A stretch of 64,000 nucleotides of DNA from Oxynema aestuarii AP17. Lineage in GTDB: Bacteria; Cyanobacteriota; Cyanobacteriia; Cyanobacteriales; Laspinemataceae. A program made the translations under genes and the position numbers. Location: the NCBI RefSeq assembly GCF_012295525.1, contig NZ_CP051167.1, positions 4,633,501 to 4,697,500 of the forward strand, read 5' to 3'. Every line of letters begins with the position of its first letter. Positions within the stretch are counted from its first letter, which is position 1. The notes below the pieces were generated by a model. It made no database searches. It was not told the origin of the DNA and saw only the letters and a list, made by a program, of their open reading frames with translations. Below are positions 43,601 through 52,336 of the stretch, piece after piece.

Positions 43601-44525
43601 GGATGCGGTTACGAATGGTTCGTTCCGCAGTGCGTTCCAACATTTCATCAAGTTCGGGTTTGCGGAAGGTCGCTTCCCCAGCGATCTGTTTAAAGACTTC
43701 GAGATGTTCTATGTATCGCAAAACGCCGATGCTGCCGAAGCGATCGCCAATGGTACATACAGCAACGGTCTGGAACATCTAGTCTCCGTCGGTTTCGCCG
43801 AAGGTCGCAATCCGTTCGTGCAGTTCGAGATGCTGACACAAACCTTCGACGCGAAATACTATCTGTCGCAAAATGCCGATGTAGCGGATGCGGTGGAAAA
43901 CGGAATCTTCCGCAATGCGATGGAACACTTTATCTACTTCGGTCTGTCCGAGGGTCGCAATCCGAGTCTGGCATTTAGCAATCCTATCTATCTGGCGAAT
44001 AACCCGGATGTGGAGTCAGCCATCAACGAGGGGAGCTTTGCCAGTGGCTACGCACATTATCTGATGCACGGATTTGCGGAAGGTCGTATCGGTGGTGCGA
44101 TCGCCGTCAATGCGCGCACGAATTTCAATCTCGGCGATCGTGCCTTACTGACTGAACAGGAGACAGATCTCCTCACTGGCATGGATGAAAATACCATCAA
44201 TTCCGATCTCGGTGACGTTGACCAGCTCATCGGTCAACCGGGTGCCGAAACCTTCATCCTTGGCGATGCCAACCAAGCCTACTATCTCAATAGCGCCGAT
44301 GCGGTTAGTGGCAAGGAATATGCAATTGTCACCAATTTTGATACCAGTGAAGATATCATCCAGTTGCAGGGGGTATCGGCTGATTACGAACTGGCTGCCT
44401 CTCCCGCAGGAATACCTTCCGGGACGGCAATTTATCGCAACGAGGGCGATAGTAAGGATTTGATTGCAGTGGTTCAGGATGTTTCTGAGCTGAGTTTGCA
44501 GTCGGATTACTTCAGTTTCGTGTAA
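37605..44525 (+). CDS. Giant DUF4347 exoprotein with LamG-like, Ig-like and EGR-repeat regions
   Basis: About 2306 residues. Order: DUF4347 (nt 37680-38210; IHIISHGSAD and ILIYGCNVA); a LamG/concanavalin-type region (38250-38930; LELWLKGDAG, LTFDGTDDYLET); two near-identical Ig-like domains (39420-40030; VTIGGQTATVT). A long middle follows with Asp-rich loops (DINEDGKVT, DLNGNGTIDPTEG) that look calcium-binding. Then come five roughly 45-residue repeats (43430-44090) of the type 'YYL.NPDV.DAV.NG.F...HF..FG.AEGR', and a C-terminal module containing GAETFILGD and FDTSEDIIQLQG. There is no Sec signal, so type I-like export is plausible. The role is perhaps adhesion or motility surface layer. The ATG at 37605 is a guess: TTG 37584 and ATG 37614 are alternatives, and none has a clear ribosome site. 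Confidence 0.88.
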   Translation: MLKMSGPTDKRSHGICDRSSKTVKELVIVDAQVEQWEILASGVRPECEVVVLHPHEDGIQQIAALLTADRPDGIQSGSLSTIHIISHGSADTLYLGNSILNRETLETLYSQAIQQWRQVLSDNAHILIYGCNVAAIDADASSQTSLLSLLRELTGANIAASSTAIGNAAQGGNWNLDYSTDPKQPALAFLPEVMANYPAVLGKGPGGVGTTDGTSTLELWLKGDAGVTQTANAVSAWGDQSGNGVSLDQPTAASQPTYNATGLNNQPTLTFDGTDDYLETAFNANLNSPQFDLFVVTKATGGAGTFRSVITSREVTPEARGYSLYAADVNTWQHWTGDGAAAWVKGGSSPVTADSWEVIAGNYDGTTQRTFTNGAEVDSIATTYPPNTSNPTRIGAGFRAGDPSLDFYLPGEIAEVLIYSNALNTAERTIVDNYLSSKYALTTATDKYVGDNAANGDYDLNVAGIGQEANGNNTTATSADLTIANNTYLQDNGDYLLFGHNQATNSLVTTDIPTGTTNRWNRVWYLDKTDTNTNNGTVDLTFDFSELGSTPTGTYTLLFRNGTTGAFSAVAGVTAGTISGNQVVFSGVDLSALADGYYTLGSDSSAPTLSSVSIASNNANDTSLAKVGDTVTVTFTASDPLSGTPTVTIGGQTATVTNTTGNTYEATYTLTDSDTEGAQAINIQFSDAGGNTGTATATTDSSSVSLDKTAPSLSAVSIASNNANDTSTATVGDTVTVTFTASETLSGTPTVTIGGQTATVTNTTGNSYEATYTLADGDSTGALGFNINFTDVVGNTGTSAATTDSSSVTFNATPDSIGLAFDNSEVITNPLNLGFTKLQESLTDSLGKLPIVGESVQTAVPNFFNNIKNQLSTGLSVSQVWDAAKFKQAIQDALSQDFANVTVSESVGANGELQAIVNLSQQYNPTVGLNGDLGLPGLKLNAQGDANTKFNYDFSLGLGLNEQGLFFDTNNTTLSLNTEASLADNFQGTSDVSLLPINLANNTNNPTQLTGDFQLSLQDLTADLGGVNDGKLTFSELDQGTYDLSYLIDTTLNTKGTLGFKARTNLGESAAIPSYSFDLNANFPELNYANGQWSGPQIPKLAFNNIQLDLGTFVADFAEPVMSTIDDIISPIKPLLTVFNGNIEPLSHFGIVREFFDINEDGKVTLIEVGAKITGNDIDTSFLDSLEYVIQANSLLVDLANSGGNITIDLGDYELDFDPTNPNAELKNAPKTQVKTTASSLEQAKSNSTTQELFNLFGKMDGLSFPILTPDNSVDLLLGKEDVTLFAYKLPDLDFEFNLGEEFPIFSIPVVNVGVNGTFGIDLAATSNLGFGFDTYGLAEWKKSGGTDYSKIFDGFYVSDRQNADGTGDDVHELKLTGGINLGGGVNVALAKAYLTGGLEANIKFDLLDVGEGEFSSSQFDGLREEVRAVLNEYSHLGVDPNLADDLNMNAENLYEEGKAKIREPAGSSVSAENVDTVRNEMWWKVHDVLGKVYNSSVEKALGTGDGKIRASEITSRISRPLSLFAINGDLKAVLDFVAEYYVPLSWYTAYEKRLAEVTLAEFRLGDYTSNKSRAIDPYISGGFVFFDANFNEVFDEDTEPFALTNPDGSFELDIQLDSFDLNGNGTIDPTEGQIILNEGVDASTYLPLVTPLTSIPGSEVVTPLTTMIAWLVEDGLDPASAENQVKTALGLPAEVNLSTYDPLFAIANGDPNGVAVFAAMIQVQNTIVQTAKLIEGGSDIAVVQLGHAAISGIAKFLKSNSSVDLTQLETIEAIVQDAISFSPSFGSEGNTVNAEQISSVASAAAEVMALGNQIVQELSTSGLPLTDIATEITKMQAVAVGQIAVGLPELAAGTLPVEEFLANNTKEAIEQKMAEVRVADPTVRPTFPSFNIEVDPAGPQLEDPSELSPWLPQQLLTNNDGEQLSDDKQIETAQPRKLSILLFDPAYYLAENVDVADAVANGTVRSAAEHFSLFGLAEGRSPSEVFTNLYLANNPDVADAVTNGSFRSAFQHFIKFGFAEGRFPSDLFKDFEMFYVSQNADAAEAIANGTYSNGLEHLVSVGFAEGRNPFVQFEMLTQTFDAKYYLSQNADVADAVENGIFRNAMEHFIYFGLSEGRNPSLAFSNPIYLANNPDVESAINEGSFASGYAHYLMHGFAEGRIGGAIAVNARTNFNLGDRALLTEQETDLLTGMDENTINSDLGDVDQLIGQPGAETFILGDANQAYYLNSADAVSGKEYAIVTNFDTSEDIIQLQGVSADYELAASPAGIPSGTAIYRNEGDSKDLIAVVQDVSELSLQSDYFSFV

Positions 44526-44532
44526 AGATAAT

Positions 44533-44960
44533 GTCCGGCAGGAAGGATCTTCGCAAAAACGATGAGTCCGCCTAGGCGGAGATCCTCCGCCGGACACATC
44601 CCTATTAGGAATCCTCGTATTATGAATACACCGCCACCTGCTACGCGAGGTGGCGGTGTCTTGATTAGAAGGGCTTATCCCTCCCGACAGGCGGTATTCT
44701 CGCCGTGTTCTGGGAACTTTGGCCCAGAGACACCCCCAAGTCGTTTCCGCTATGGGGCTTTGAGTGAAACTTTGACCCGGAGTCCGACCTGTATTAACCG
44801 ACTCCACAGGATTTACAGGGTGCTTCTCCCTCTCTTGAGAGGTCGTGTCTCCGGGGTGTTCGGAAATCTCAGTTCCGCCCTTTACCGTACCGCTCAAGAT
44901 ATATAGCATTATCACATAGAAACCGCCGCTCCTTAACCCCCACCTGTTCCTAGGTGGGGG
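44533..44960 (-). mobile_element. Hairpin-bounded segment, possible transposon end or structured RNA
   Basis: Three strong hairpins occur after the giant gene. The first is GTCCGGC...GCCGGAC (44533-44595, with an inner palindrome TCCGCCTAGGCGGA). The second is ACACCGCCACCT/AGGTGGCGGTGT (44628-44659, perfect 12-bp stem). The third is CCCCCACCT/AGGTGGGGG (44937-44960). Between the last two is 277 bp without a recognisable protein. Hairpin-limited ends are typical of IS200/IS605-type elements and their guide RNAs, so a degenerate copy is possible. The first two hairpins may also simply terminate the giant gene. Confidence 0.35.
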
Positions 44961-45128
44961 AATGCGTCGCTATTTTTGTTCAAAGTTGAGTAAAATTGGG
45001 AGCATCCCCATAGACGGCAACGGGATCAAAAGTTTTGGTGCTTTCCAACTACATCTGTTACAACTGTTGCCTCCCCAAGCCAAAAGCATCGAAAAAACGA
45101 TCGCGGCGATCGATCCCCTGACGACCCA

Positions 45129-45386
45129 TCAGCCCCACCGCAAACCCCACCGACTGTTCGCAGACACCTGTCCGTAAGCGTCCCCCGTCAGTTCAATCAA
45201 AATATCGTCTAGGCTTGGTGGGCGTGGAACAGAGTCTAAAATCTTACCTAATCTGTTCCCATTCCCGGAGTCGCAACAACAGCAGTAAAATAGAGGACGA
45301 TCCTGGTTCGAGAGAAACTGACGTATCCAGGTGGTTTTGCCACTACCAGGCGATCCGGCGATCGCGATCGATGTTATGGAGCTCAT
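45129..45386 (-). pseudogene. Truncated P-loop NTPase (CobW-like N-terminus)
   Basis: The reverse strand begins MSSITSIAIAGSPGSGKTTWIRQFLS, a good Walker A of the CobW/HypB/UreG-type GTPase class. The frame then loses similarity and stops after 85 codons, without Walker B or the guanine-specificity motif. The DNA further downstream (44970-45128) shows no clear continuation. It is best read as a decayed gene start. A genuine small protein is less likely. Confidence 0.4.
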
Positions 45387-45523
45387 TCACTCTTGCCTTA
45401 AGATAGAATTACATAAAACATAAAACAGTAACGATCGTCATATAATAGATGTAACTCGTTGAATTTCTATAGCGGTCTCTACTTTTCTCACATTTTTGGC
45501 TATCTACCTATTTTACGCTCATA

Positions 45524-46552
45524 ATGCAACAGCTTACCCTGACCCGACCTGACGATTGGCATCTCCATCTCCGTGATGGCGCAGCCCTAAAAGTGGTTTT
45601 ACCCCATACGGTGCGTCAGTTTGCCCGTGCCATAATTATGCCCAATTTGAAACCCCCAGTGCGATCGCTCGCTGATGCTGCAGCTTATCGCGATCGCATC
45701 CTGGCTGCAATTCCCGCAGGGAAACAGTTTGAGCCATTGATGACCCTGTACCTCACGGACAATACTAGCCCGGAAGAGACGATCGCCGCGAAAGCCTCCG
45801 GGTTTGTGAAAGCGGTCAAATACTACCCATCCGGGGCAACGACGAATTCAGAATTCGGGGTGACGGATATTCGCAAGTGCGATCGGGTTTTTGAGGCCAT
45901 GCAACAGGTGGACTTGCCGTTATTGCTACATGGAGAGGTGACCGATAAGGATGTGGATATATTCGATCGCGAAAAAGTGTTTATCCAGCGATATTTAATT
46001 CCCCTCAAACAGCGATTTCCGAAACTGCGCGTCGTGTTGGAACACATTACCACTGCCGATGCGGTGGAATATGTCCTAAATGCCAACAATATCGGGGCAA
46101 CCATCACCCCCCAACATTTATTATTTAACCGTAATCGCATATTCAAAGGCGGTATTAATCCCCACTTTTATTGCTTGCCGATTTTGAAACGGGAAACCCA
46201 TCGTCAAGCCCTGGTAAAAGCCGCCACATCGGGCAATCCTAAGTTTTTTCTCGGCACCGATAGCGCCCCCCATACCCGCACCAGTAAAGAAAGTGCCTGT
46301 GGTTGTGCGGGTTGTTTTTCTGCCCTCCACGCGATAGAGTTGTACGCTGAAGCATTTGAGAGTGTTAATGCCCTGGATAAGTTGGAAGCATTCGCCAGTT
46401 TCTATGGGCCAGATTTTTATCAACTGCCCCGCAATACCGAACAGATTACCTTGAATAAAAGCACTTGGAAAATTCCCGATGAAGTGCCGTTTACGGAGTC
46501 TGGTTTAGTGCCTTTAAATGCAGGTCAGGAGATGACCTGGCAAATGGTTTGA
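45524..46552 (+). CDS. pyrC: Dihydroorotase
   Basis: Third step of pyrimidine synthesis: reversible cyclisation of carbamoyl aspartate to dihydroorotate. The 342-residue protein is of the E. coli PyrC (class II) type. The HxH zinc pair is in [11 protein letters not shown], the carboxylated Lys in [16 protein letters not shown], zinc His residues in LLLHGEV and VLEHITT, and the catalytic Asp in FLGTDSAPH. All catalytic residues are present. Both sides hold degenerate sequences, yet the gene itself is intact. Confidence 0.96.
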   Translation: MQQLTLTRPDDWHLHLRDGAALKVVLPHTVRQFARAIIMPNLKPPVRSLADAAAYRDRILAAIPAGKQFEPLMTLYLTDNTSPEETIAAKASGFVKAVKYYPSGATTNSEFGVTDIRKCDRVFEAMQQVDLPLLLHGEVTDKDVDIFDREKVFIQRYLIPLKQRFPKLRVVLEHITTADAVEYVLNANNIGATITPQHLLFNRNRIFKGGINPHFYCLPILKRETHRQALVKAATSGNPKFFLGTDSAPHTRTSKESACGCAGCFSALHAIELYAEAFESVNALDKLEAFASFYGPDFYQLPRNTEQITLNKSTWKIPDEVPFTESGLVPLNAGQEMTWQMV

Positions 46553-46553
46553 C

Positions 46554-46830
46554 ATGGTACATTTTCCTGTAATATGGGTTTTAGCGCCACAGCATTTCTC
46601 AGTCAACTGAGGTACAGTAACAGCAATAAGTAAGAACCTCTTGATGTCATCCAAAGAAACCTGATTAAATGCCTCTTTAATAGCTCGATCTAAGTCGGGA
46701 TAAGTTCTGGCTTCCAGGAATCCCAGGATCGCTTTCATCTTTGAAGAGCAATTTTCAATCGGAGATCGATCCGGAGAAAGACATCAATGATTTTCTGGCG
46801 GAAATCTAGAGAATAGGGTTTTAACGACGT
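46554..46830 (-). pseudogene. Internally deleted IS630-family transposase
   Basis: The reverse strand first encodes LKPYSLDFRQKIIDVF (46777-46824), the N-terminal helix-turn-helix start of IS630 transposases. It then switches frame into PDRSPIENCSSKMKAILGFL and EARTYPDLDRAIKEAFNQVSLDDI, the C-terminal end that normally follows the DDE catalytic core. The central catalytic domain is missing and the two ends are fused at about 46775, so it is inactive. Its 3' end abuts pyrC. Confidence 0.85.
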
Positions 46831-46980
46831 TAGCCTCTCGCCAATTAAAAGTTGTATTCTAAGTGTACTTTGCCTGCAGGAGAAATACTATATACATCGA
46901 GAATTGGCCAATTTATCCCCCTCTTGCTACCAGAGTTTGTAAAAACATATAAAGCAAGTCAAGGGAGAAACTGGGGTGTC

Positions 46981-49900
46981 CTACAAGACCCGATCGCACA
47001 CCCGGCTTTCTAGATGAAACTCTAAATAATCTTGCAAGCGATCGCAGGCATTTCCCAGGAGGCGATCGAGATCGCTTTGGTTCCGATCCATCGCCTCTTC
47101 CAACTGCAAGCGCACGTCTCCCAACGCCCACAGCTTCACCGTTCGGTCCCAACTTCCCGACGCCAGAGAATACCCATTGGGACTGAAGCGAACACTCCAC
47201 ACACGGTTCGTATGTTCGCTTAGCGTCGCCAGCAAATCGCCCTTGCGGGTCCAAATTTTAATCGTATTGTCATCACTTCCCGAGGCAATCAACTCCCCAT
47301 CGGGACTGAAAGTGACATCGAGAATTTTATTCGTATGTCCCCTTAACGTGCGAACTAACGTTCCATCAAGCTGCCAGATTTTCACCGTATTGTCATCGCT
47401 GGCGGACGCCAAAAATTCGCCGTCCGGACTGAACGCCACCGCATTTACTTCGTTGGCGTGTCCTTCCAGAGTTTCGAGTAAGGTTCCGTCGCGACTCCAC
47501 AACTTGACCGTTTTATCCTTACTCGCCGAGGCCAGCATTTGCCCGTCCGGAGAAAAAGTAACATCATATACCCAGTTTTGATGTCCGGTCAAATCGCCGA
47601 TCGCCTCGCCATCGCGATTCCAAAGTTTGATCGTTCGATCGAAACTCGCCGAGGCAATCTGTTGGCTGTCGGGAGAAATCGCCACGGCGTTGACCTCATC
47701 CCCGTGCCCTTCCAGGGTGCGAATCGCCTTTCCTTGCAAATTCCACAGCTTGACCGTCTTATCTTTACTCGCCGAAGCCAGAAATTGACCGTCCGGAGAA
47801 AAGCTCACGTCATATACCCAATTCGTATGACCGGAAAAGGTCTGACGCACGGTACCGTCGAGATTCCAGAGCCTCACTTGATTGTCGCGACTGGCGGAGG
47901 CGATCGCGCCGCCATCCGGCGCAAAATCGATGCCGTTGACCATAGTCTCACCATTGTCAAACACTTCTACCAAGCGGATTTGCGGCTTCCACAACTTCAC
48001 CGTGCGATCGCTGCTCCCCGTCGCTACGAGACCGTCTTTCGGCGAAAAACTCAACGCCAACACCGCATCGTCGTGTCCCTCCAAGGTTTTGAGTAAAGTG
48101 CCGTCGAGACTCCAAAACTTGACCGTTTTATCCGCACTCGCCGACCCCAAAGTGCGACTGTCTGGAGACCAAGCGAGCATCCAGATGACATTTTCATGAT
48201 CCTTAAAACGCTCTTTGAGTAAAAATTTTTGCGTTTTGGGGTCGAACTGCCACAAGTGGATCGTACCGTTCGAGTCCGCACTGGCGAGTCGATCGCCATT
48301 CGGGGCAAAACTCACCCCCGTCACGTCAAATTTGTGTTCTGTGAGAATATCGATCGGGGTGATTTTCTCTTGTTCCTCGGGAATCGGGAAGGGCCAAACG
48401 CGCACGGTATTGTCTTCACTGGCACTGGCTAATAGCTTGCCATCCGGGGAAAAGCTGAGGCTGTAAATGCTCTGGGTATGTCCGCTCAACCGTCCTTTTA
48501 AGCTGCCATCGACGCCCCAAATGGCGATCGTTTTATCCTCACTTGCAGAGGCTACATAGCGTCCGTCCGGGGAAAAGGCGACCGCAAAAACGCTCTCTTG
48601 GTGAGCGTCGAGGCGATGTAAGAGCTCGCCGTCGTCACTCCAGAGGCGCACGGTTCCGTCCTTGCTCGCCGTCGCCAGGGTTTGTCCGTCGGGGGAAAAT
48701 GCCAGTCCGTAGACGCGATCGTCATGGTCGAGAACCCCCTCTAACTCGCCGTTATCGCTCCAAATTCGGACTTTCGCCTCCGCCGCCGTCGCGAGGCGAT
48801 CGCCGTCCGGAGAAAAGGCGACATTCCAGACCCACCCCTCCTGTTCGTCCAAACGATTGTATTCGTCAATTTCCGAGAGCAATTGTTCTAAATTGGCGAT
48901 GGTTTGCTCGCGAATTTCGGCATCAACGCGCAATGCTTGTAATTTGCGAGCCGCACGCACGGCGTTGACTAAAGCTTTCAACTGTTGATTCGATTCTCGA
49001 TTGAATTTGGAGGCGGAATTGAGTGCTTTAAGTTCGTCAATTTCGGCTTTTTTCGCTTGCGAAGCCGCGCCCCAAACAATCAAGGTCGAACCGAGTAAAA
49101 TTCCCACTAAAATTAGGGCGCCAGTTTGAATCGTGCGCTTGGCTTTAATTTGAGCATCTTTTAAGGTTTTATTCGCAGTGGCTAAAATTTCTGAGGCGCG
49201 GCGTTGCACTTCTAACTCTTTTTGAACTTCTTGTTTTTCCTGTTCCTGACTGGCGGCGAGAAATTGATAGTCGAGATCGCTCAAACTTTTATCGTTGGCC
49301 CAGGTTAGTGCTTCTTGTAACGCTCGACCGCGCAACAGGCGGGAGGAGTCTTTACGGTCGGAAGTTAACCAGGCGTTTAATGCTTCTGAATAAGGACGTA
49401 AATGAGCTAAAGAACGTTCGATCCAATCCCGATTAAAAACTTCTCGATAAATACGATTGGCTACCCGTAAACCCCGATCGCCTTTGACAATTAAGCCAGA
49501 CAGTCTTAAGAGATTTTCTTCGCGAGAACCCTCGGCGGGAAAGGGGCGATCGCCGGACAGTAAGACTTTTTGATAAAGTCCGAGTAAACGTCCGGTTTGA
49601 CGGTCGTCGTAAAATAGACGATCGCGGATCGTTTTTAAATGTTCGGGTTGGTCTTGCGCTTCCCAATTGTCGAGGATTTTATTATAGACCAGGCAATCGA
49701 GATCGGGGTCGTTGCGATCGAGATCTTCGATGGATAACCGACAGAGTTTTTGGGTGAGAAAAGGTTGTCCCCCAGTCCAGTTTAAGATCTCCCTAAGAAC
49801 CGTTTCGGGATGGTCGAAGCGATCGCGCAAACCGGGAATGAGAAGGGGTTCCGCTTCCTCGAATTGAATGCCCGTCAATTCAATCGGATGACCGATATTA

Positions 49901-50490
49901 AACGGAGTTTTACTTTTATCTCGAATCAGATCGGAAGGGGTAGCAACTCCGAGCAGACAAAAGCTTAACCGATTGTAGCGAGAATCGTGCGATCGCTGAT
50001 TATAACACGCACGAATGAAGGCCAGAAAATCATCTTTAAAATTTAAACTAATTAAACTGTCGATTTCGTCAATAAAAATAACAATATTACCATCGATCGC
50101 ATCGAGAATGACGCGATCGATAAATTCACTAAACCACTGAACTGGAGAGAGTTGCGCGCGATCGCCCAACCATTTTAATGGATTAAACGAACGCAAGCGA
50201 TCGAAGTTTTGACTGAGGGTAACAATAGCGCTGCCATACCATTGTTGGATCGTCACTTCTTGAGTTCCGAGTAACGTAATATCGATCGCCCCACAACTAA
50301 ATCCTTCTGCTTGCAAGCGTTGCATCGTGCGTACTTTTAAGCTCGATTTGCCCATTTGTCGGCAGTTGAGGACGTAACAAAACTCGCCGTTTTTCAAAGC
50401 GCGATAGAGTCGTTCGTCTGCTTGACGCACCACATAAGTTGGAGCATCTGAAGGGAGACTTCCACCTACTTGATAGTCAGAGTCCGGCAT
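46981..50490 (-). CDS. AAA_35-type NTPase fused to 14 WD40 repeats
   Basis: A 1169-residue signalling protein. The N-terminal AAA-like domain (about 15-360) has Walker [13 protein letters not shown] and Walker [13 protein letters not shown] coiled coil follows (about 410-455), then one transmembrane helix (about 457-474). From about residue 545 to 1130 there are 14 WD40 repeats, each with an SPDG...LASAS.D.TVKLW-type core, enough for two seven-bladed propellers. Such proteins are cyanobacterial or filamentous-bacterial and presumably act as STAND-like sensor scaffolds. The ligand is unknown. The start at 50488-50490 follows an ATCTAAA array. The neighbouring upstream gene is a second AAA_35-like ATPase. 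Confidence 0.93.
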   Translation of the reverse strand: MPDSDYQVGGSLPSDAPTYVVRQADERLYRALKNGEFCYVLNCRQMGKSSLKVRTMQRLQAEGFSCGAIDITLLGTQEVTIQQWYGSAIVTLSQNFDRLRSFNPLKWLGDRAQLSPVQWFSEFIDRVILDAIDGNIVIFIDEIDSLISLNFKDDFLAFIRACYNQRSHDSRYNRLSFCLLGVATPSDLIRDKSKTPFNIGHPIELTGIQFEEAEPLLIPGLRDRFDHPETVLREILNWTGGQPFLTQKLCRLSIEDLDRNDPDLDCLVYNKILDNWEAQDQPEHLKTIRDRLFYDDRQTGRLLGLYQKVLLSGDRPFPAEGSREENLLRLSGLIVKGDRGLRVANRIYREVFNRDWIERSLAHLRPYSEALNAWLTSDRKDSSRLLRGRALQEALTWANDKSLSDLDYQFLAASQEQEKQEVQKELEVQRRASEILATANKTLKDAQIKAKRTIQTGALILVGILLGSTLIVWGAASQAKKAEIDELKALNSASKFNRESNQQLKALVNAVRAARKLQALRVDAEIREQTIANLEQLLSEIDEYNRLDEQEGWVWNVAFSPDGDRLATAAEAKVRIWSDNGELEGVLDHDDRVYGLAFSPDGQTLATASKDGTVRLWSDDGELLHRLDAHQESVFAVAFSPDGRYVASASEDKTIAIWGVDGSLKGRLSGHTQSIYSLSFSPDGKLLASASEDNTVRVWPFPIPEEQEKITPIDILTEHKFDVTGVSFAPNGDRLASADSNGTIHLWQFDPKTQKFLLKERFKDHENVIWMLAWSPDSRTLGSASADKTVKFWSLDGTLLKTLEGHDDAVLALSFSPKDGLVATGSSDRTVKLWKPQIRLVEVFDNGETMVNGIDFAPDGGAIASASRDNQVRLWNLDGTVRQTFSGHTNWVYDVSFSPDGQFLASASKDKTVKLWNLQGKAIRTLEGHGDEVNAVAISPDSQQIASASFDRTIKLWNRDGEAIGDLTGHQNWVYDVTFSPDGQMLASASKDKTVKLWSRDGTLLETLEGHANEVNAVAFSPDGEFLASASDDNTVKIWQLDGTLVRTLRGHTNKILDVTFSPDGELIASGSDDNTIKIWTRKGDLLATLSEHTNRVWSVRFSPNGYSLASGSWDRTVKLWALGDVRLQLEEAMDRNQSDLDRLLGNACDRLQDYLEFHLESRVCDRVL

Positions 50491-50492
50491 AA

Positions 50493-50517
50493 GATTTTAG
50501 ATTTTAGATTTTAGATT
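50493..50517. repeat. GATTTTA heptamer array in the leader of the WD40 gene
   Basis: Three consecutive GATTTTA units (50493-50513) plus a partial fourth, directly upstream of the ATG. In the sense of the gene the motif reads ATCTAAA. Confidence 0.85.
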
Positions 50518-51025
50518 GAGAAGTTGGTAAAAGTAAGTTTAGATTTTATACCATTTTTCAAAAATAATGAGAGATATCCAGGGTAGGGAGATGGCAGTGC
50601 CATATCCCTGCAAGCGATCCATCTCCATCGAGGTTTTAGAAAAATGGTATTATCTGAGTTTTTAAACTCAATTTTTAAACTCAATAAAGTAATTTTTGAT
50701 GTTGTGAAATACAGAATGAGTTGGTAGATATTGCGCTTATCCTCCTTCGGAGATAAGTAGGCCAATGTAGGAATCAGAGATAAACTGGGGGCGATCGCGA
50801 GGAATAAGAGTAAGTTAAAGAATTTTTCCGGATCGGTTATTATTTTTAGAGTTTAAATAGAAATTAAACTAATTCCAGGTCAGTTTTGAAGGCGATCGCG
50901 GAGTTTAAGAGAGCGAGTCATGAGAGGTTACGGCTAAATTTGCCTAGACAACTTTCGGCACCCTTGAGAACAAAACCGGAAGCTTTAGACCGATGTTATT
51001 TTAAGATCGACAGCGCCAAGAAGAA
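50518..51025. other. Intergenic, no gene seen
   Basis: AT-rich spacer between the two AAA_35-type genes. It contains CCATTTTTC/GAAAAATGG arms (about 50551 and 50638) that could pair over about 90 bp, and a repeated TTTTTAAACTCAA (about 50658-50685). Reverse-strand frames here lack any protein-like features. Confidence 0.5.
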
Positions 51026-52336
51026 TTACCCACTTGACTCAAAACGATCGCGGAAATATTGAAGGTAAAGATCGCAGCGCGGTATATAGTTATTGCCGCG
51101 TAACTGTAGCAGTCCCACCCCATGTAATTGATAGCCTTCCGTTCGTTCCAAGTTAACGGGATTGTCACTGGCGATCGCCTTTTTGAAGGCATCGAGTAAA
51201 TTGGGATGAGCTTGTAAATGCAGCCACAAACGCCGTAAGTGATGGTTGTAGATGCCTGCTTCTGTAGGGGCCGTGGCTAAAATTTCAGCTAAGGTCATTC
51301 CCGGCTGATTCTTGAGATTAGAAATCGCCTGTTGTACGAGAAAGGGATGACCGCCGACCATCGCCATCAACGCCGACACGTCCGACTCGCTCCATTGTAA
51401 ACCGTAAGCGCGGGCCAAGCGCAATACTTGCTCGCGATTGAATTCCGGTAATTCAATGGGAACGCCGACATTAAAGGGGGAATCTTCTATTTTAAGAGAA
51501 ATATAAACTTCAGTAGAATAGACAAAAATCAGGTGGAGTTTTTGCCAAATATTTCTAACTTTTGCTTGTTCGTGCCAGCCGCGTAATAAGCCGAGGAATT
51601 CTTGAGCGACTAAGGTATGAGGAAAGAGTAAATCGACTTCATCCAAACATAAAACCAGAGGAGGAGCGTCACCCGCGAGTAAGTAGTTTTCAAAATATTG
51701 GGTGCAATTCATTTTACTGGTGAGAATTTGGCTATTCCAGTAGTCATTTAAGCGAGCGGGAAGTTGCAGCATTTGGGCGACGCTGACACAAAACCACTGG
51801 AAAAAGCGGTCGAGATTGGTGAAGTCGCTTTGGGAGGCTAAGTTGAGATTCAAATAGGCAGTACGGTAGCCTTGACGGGCGGCAAAATCGAGGATTTTGG
51901 CGCTTAACAGGGTTTTGCCCGTACGTTTGGGGGCTTTAATGCGCAAGAGGGCGCCGGGTTGGGCGATCGCGTGATAACAGCGCTTTTCGATGTCGGGAAG
52001 ATCGATAGAAAAGGGGCGATCGGCGGCGAATCCGGCATGAGAATTGGGGCTGTGCTGCGATCGCCACCGTCGTTCTAAAGCCGCTCTAAAGTTTTTTTTA
52101 CTGACTTTTTCTTCGAGAGCATCTGAGAGTCTGTCCCACAGTTTTTGACCGACAACTCGATGCAAATAATTGGCAGAATAGTCCGTATTTTCGGCCATTT
52201 CTTGATAGGTTTGATTTTGCCAAGCTCCTCGAAAAATGGCAATTTCCACATCAGTTAAATGTTTGTCCGTTTTGGTAAAAACGGCTTCGTCCGCCACTTG
52301 AAGCGCTTGTTCTAAATCGATTGCTTGCTCTTGCAT
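51026..52336 (-). CDS. vMAP-type HTH/AAA_35 ATPase
   Basis: A 436-residue protein. Residues 1-85 resemble the helical HTH module found at the N-terminus of cyanobacterial vWA-MoxR-associated proteins (EIAIFRGAWQNQTYQEMAEN, LHRVVGQKLWDRLSDAL). An AAA_35-like ATPase follows, with Walker A LRIKAPKRTGKTLLSAK (about 131-147), Walker B PLVLCLDEVDLLF (about 226-238) and the family block PFNVGVPIELPEF. The C-terminus is a winged-helix-like region. It is related in its ATPase domain to the downstream WD40 protein. vMAP proteins are proposed players in biological conflict or programmed-response systems. That role is inference here, since no vWA or MoxR partner gene is adjacent. Confidence 0.82.
   Translation of the reverse strand: MQEQAIDLEQALQVADEAVFTKTDKHLTDVEIAIFRGAWQNQTYQEMAENTDYSANYLHRVVGQKLWDRLSDALEEKVSKKNFRAALERRWRSQHSPNSHAGFAADRPFSIDLPDIEKRCYHAIAQPGALLRIKAPKRTGKTLLSAKILDFAARQGYRTAYLNLNLASQSDFTNLDRFFQWFCVSVAQMLQLPARLNDYWNSQILTSKMNCTQYFENYLLAGDAPPLVLCLDEVDLLFPHTLVAQEFLGLLRGWHEQAKVRNIWQKLHLIFVYSTEVYISLKIEDSPFNVGVPIELPEFNREQVLRLARAYGLQWSESDVSALMAMVGGHPFLVQQAISNLKNQPGMTLAEILATAPTEAGIYNHHLRRLWLHLQAHPNLLDAFKKAIASDNPVNLERTEGYQLHGVGLLQLRGNNYIPRCDLYLQYFRDRFESSG

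Noticed and set aside
44145-44915. 256-codon reverse frame across the end of the giant gene
   Set aside because: Its second half is antisense to the giant gene, and its first half runs through hairpins with no recognisable domain.
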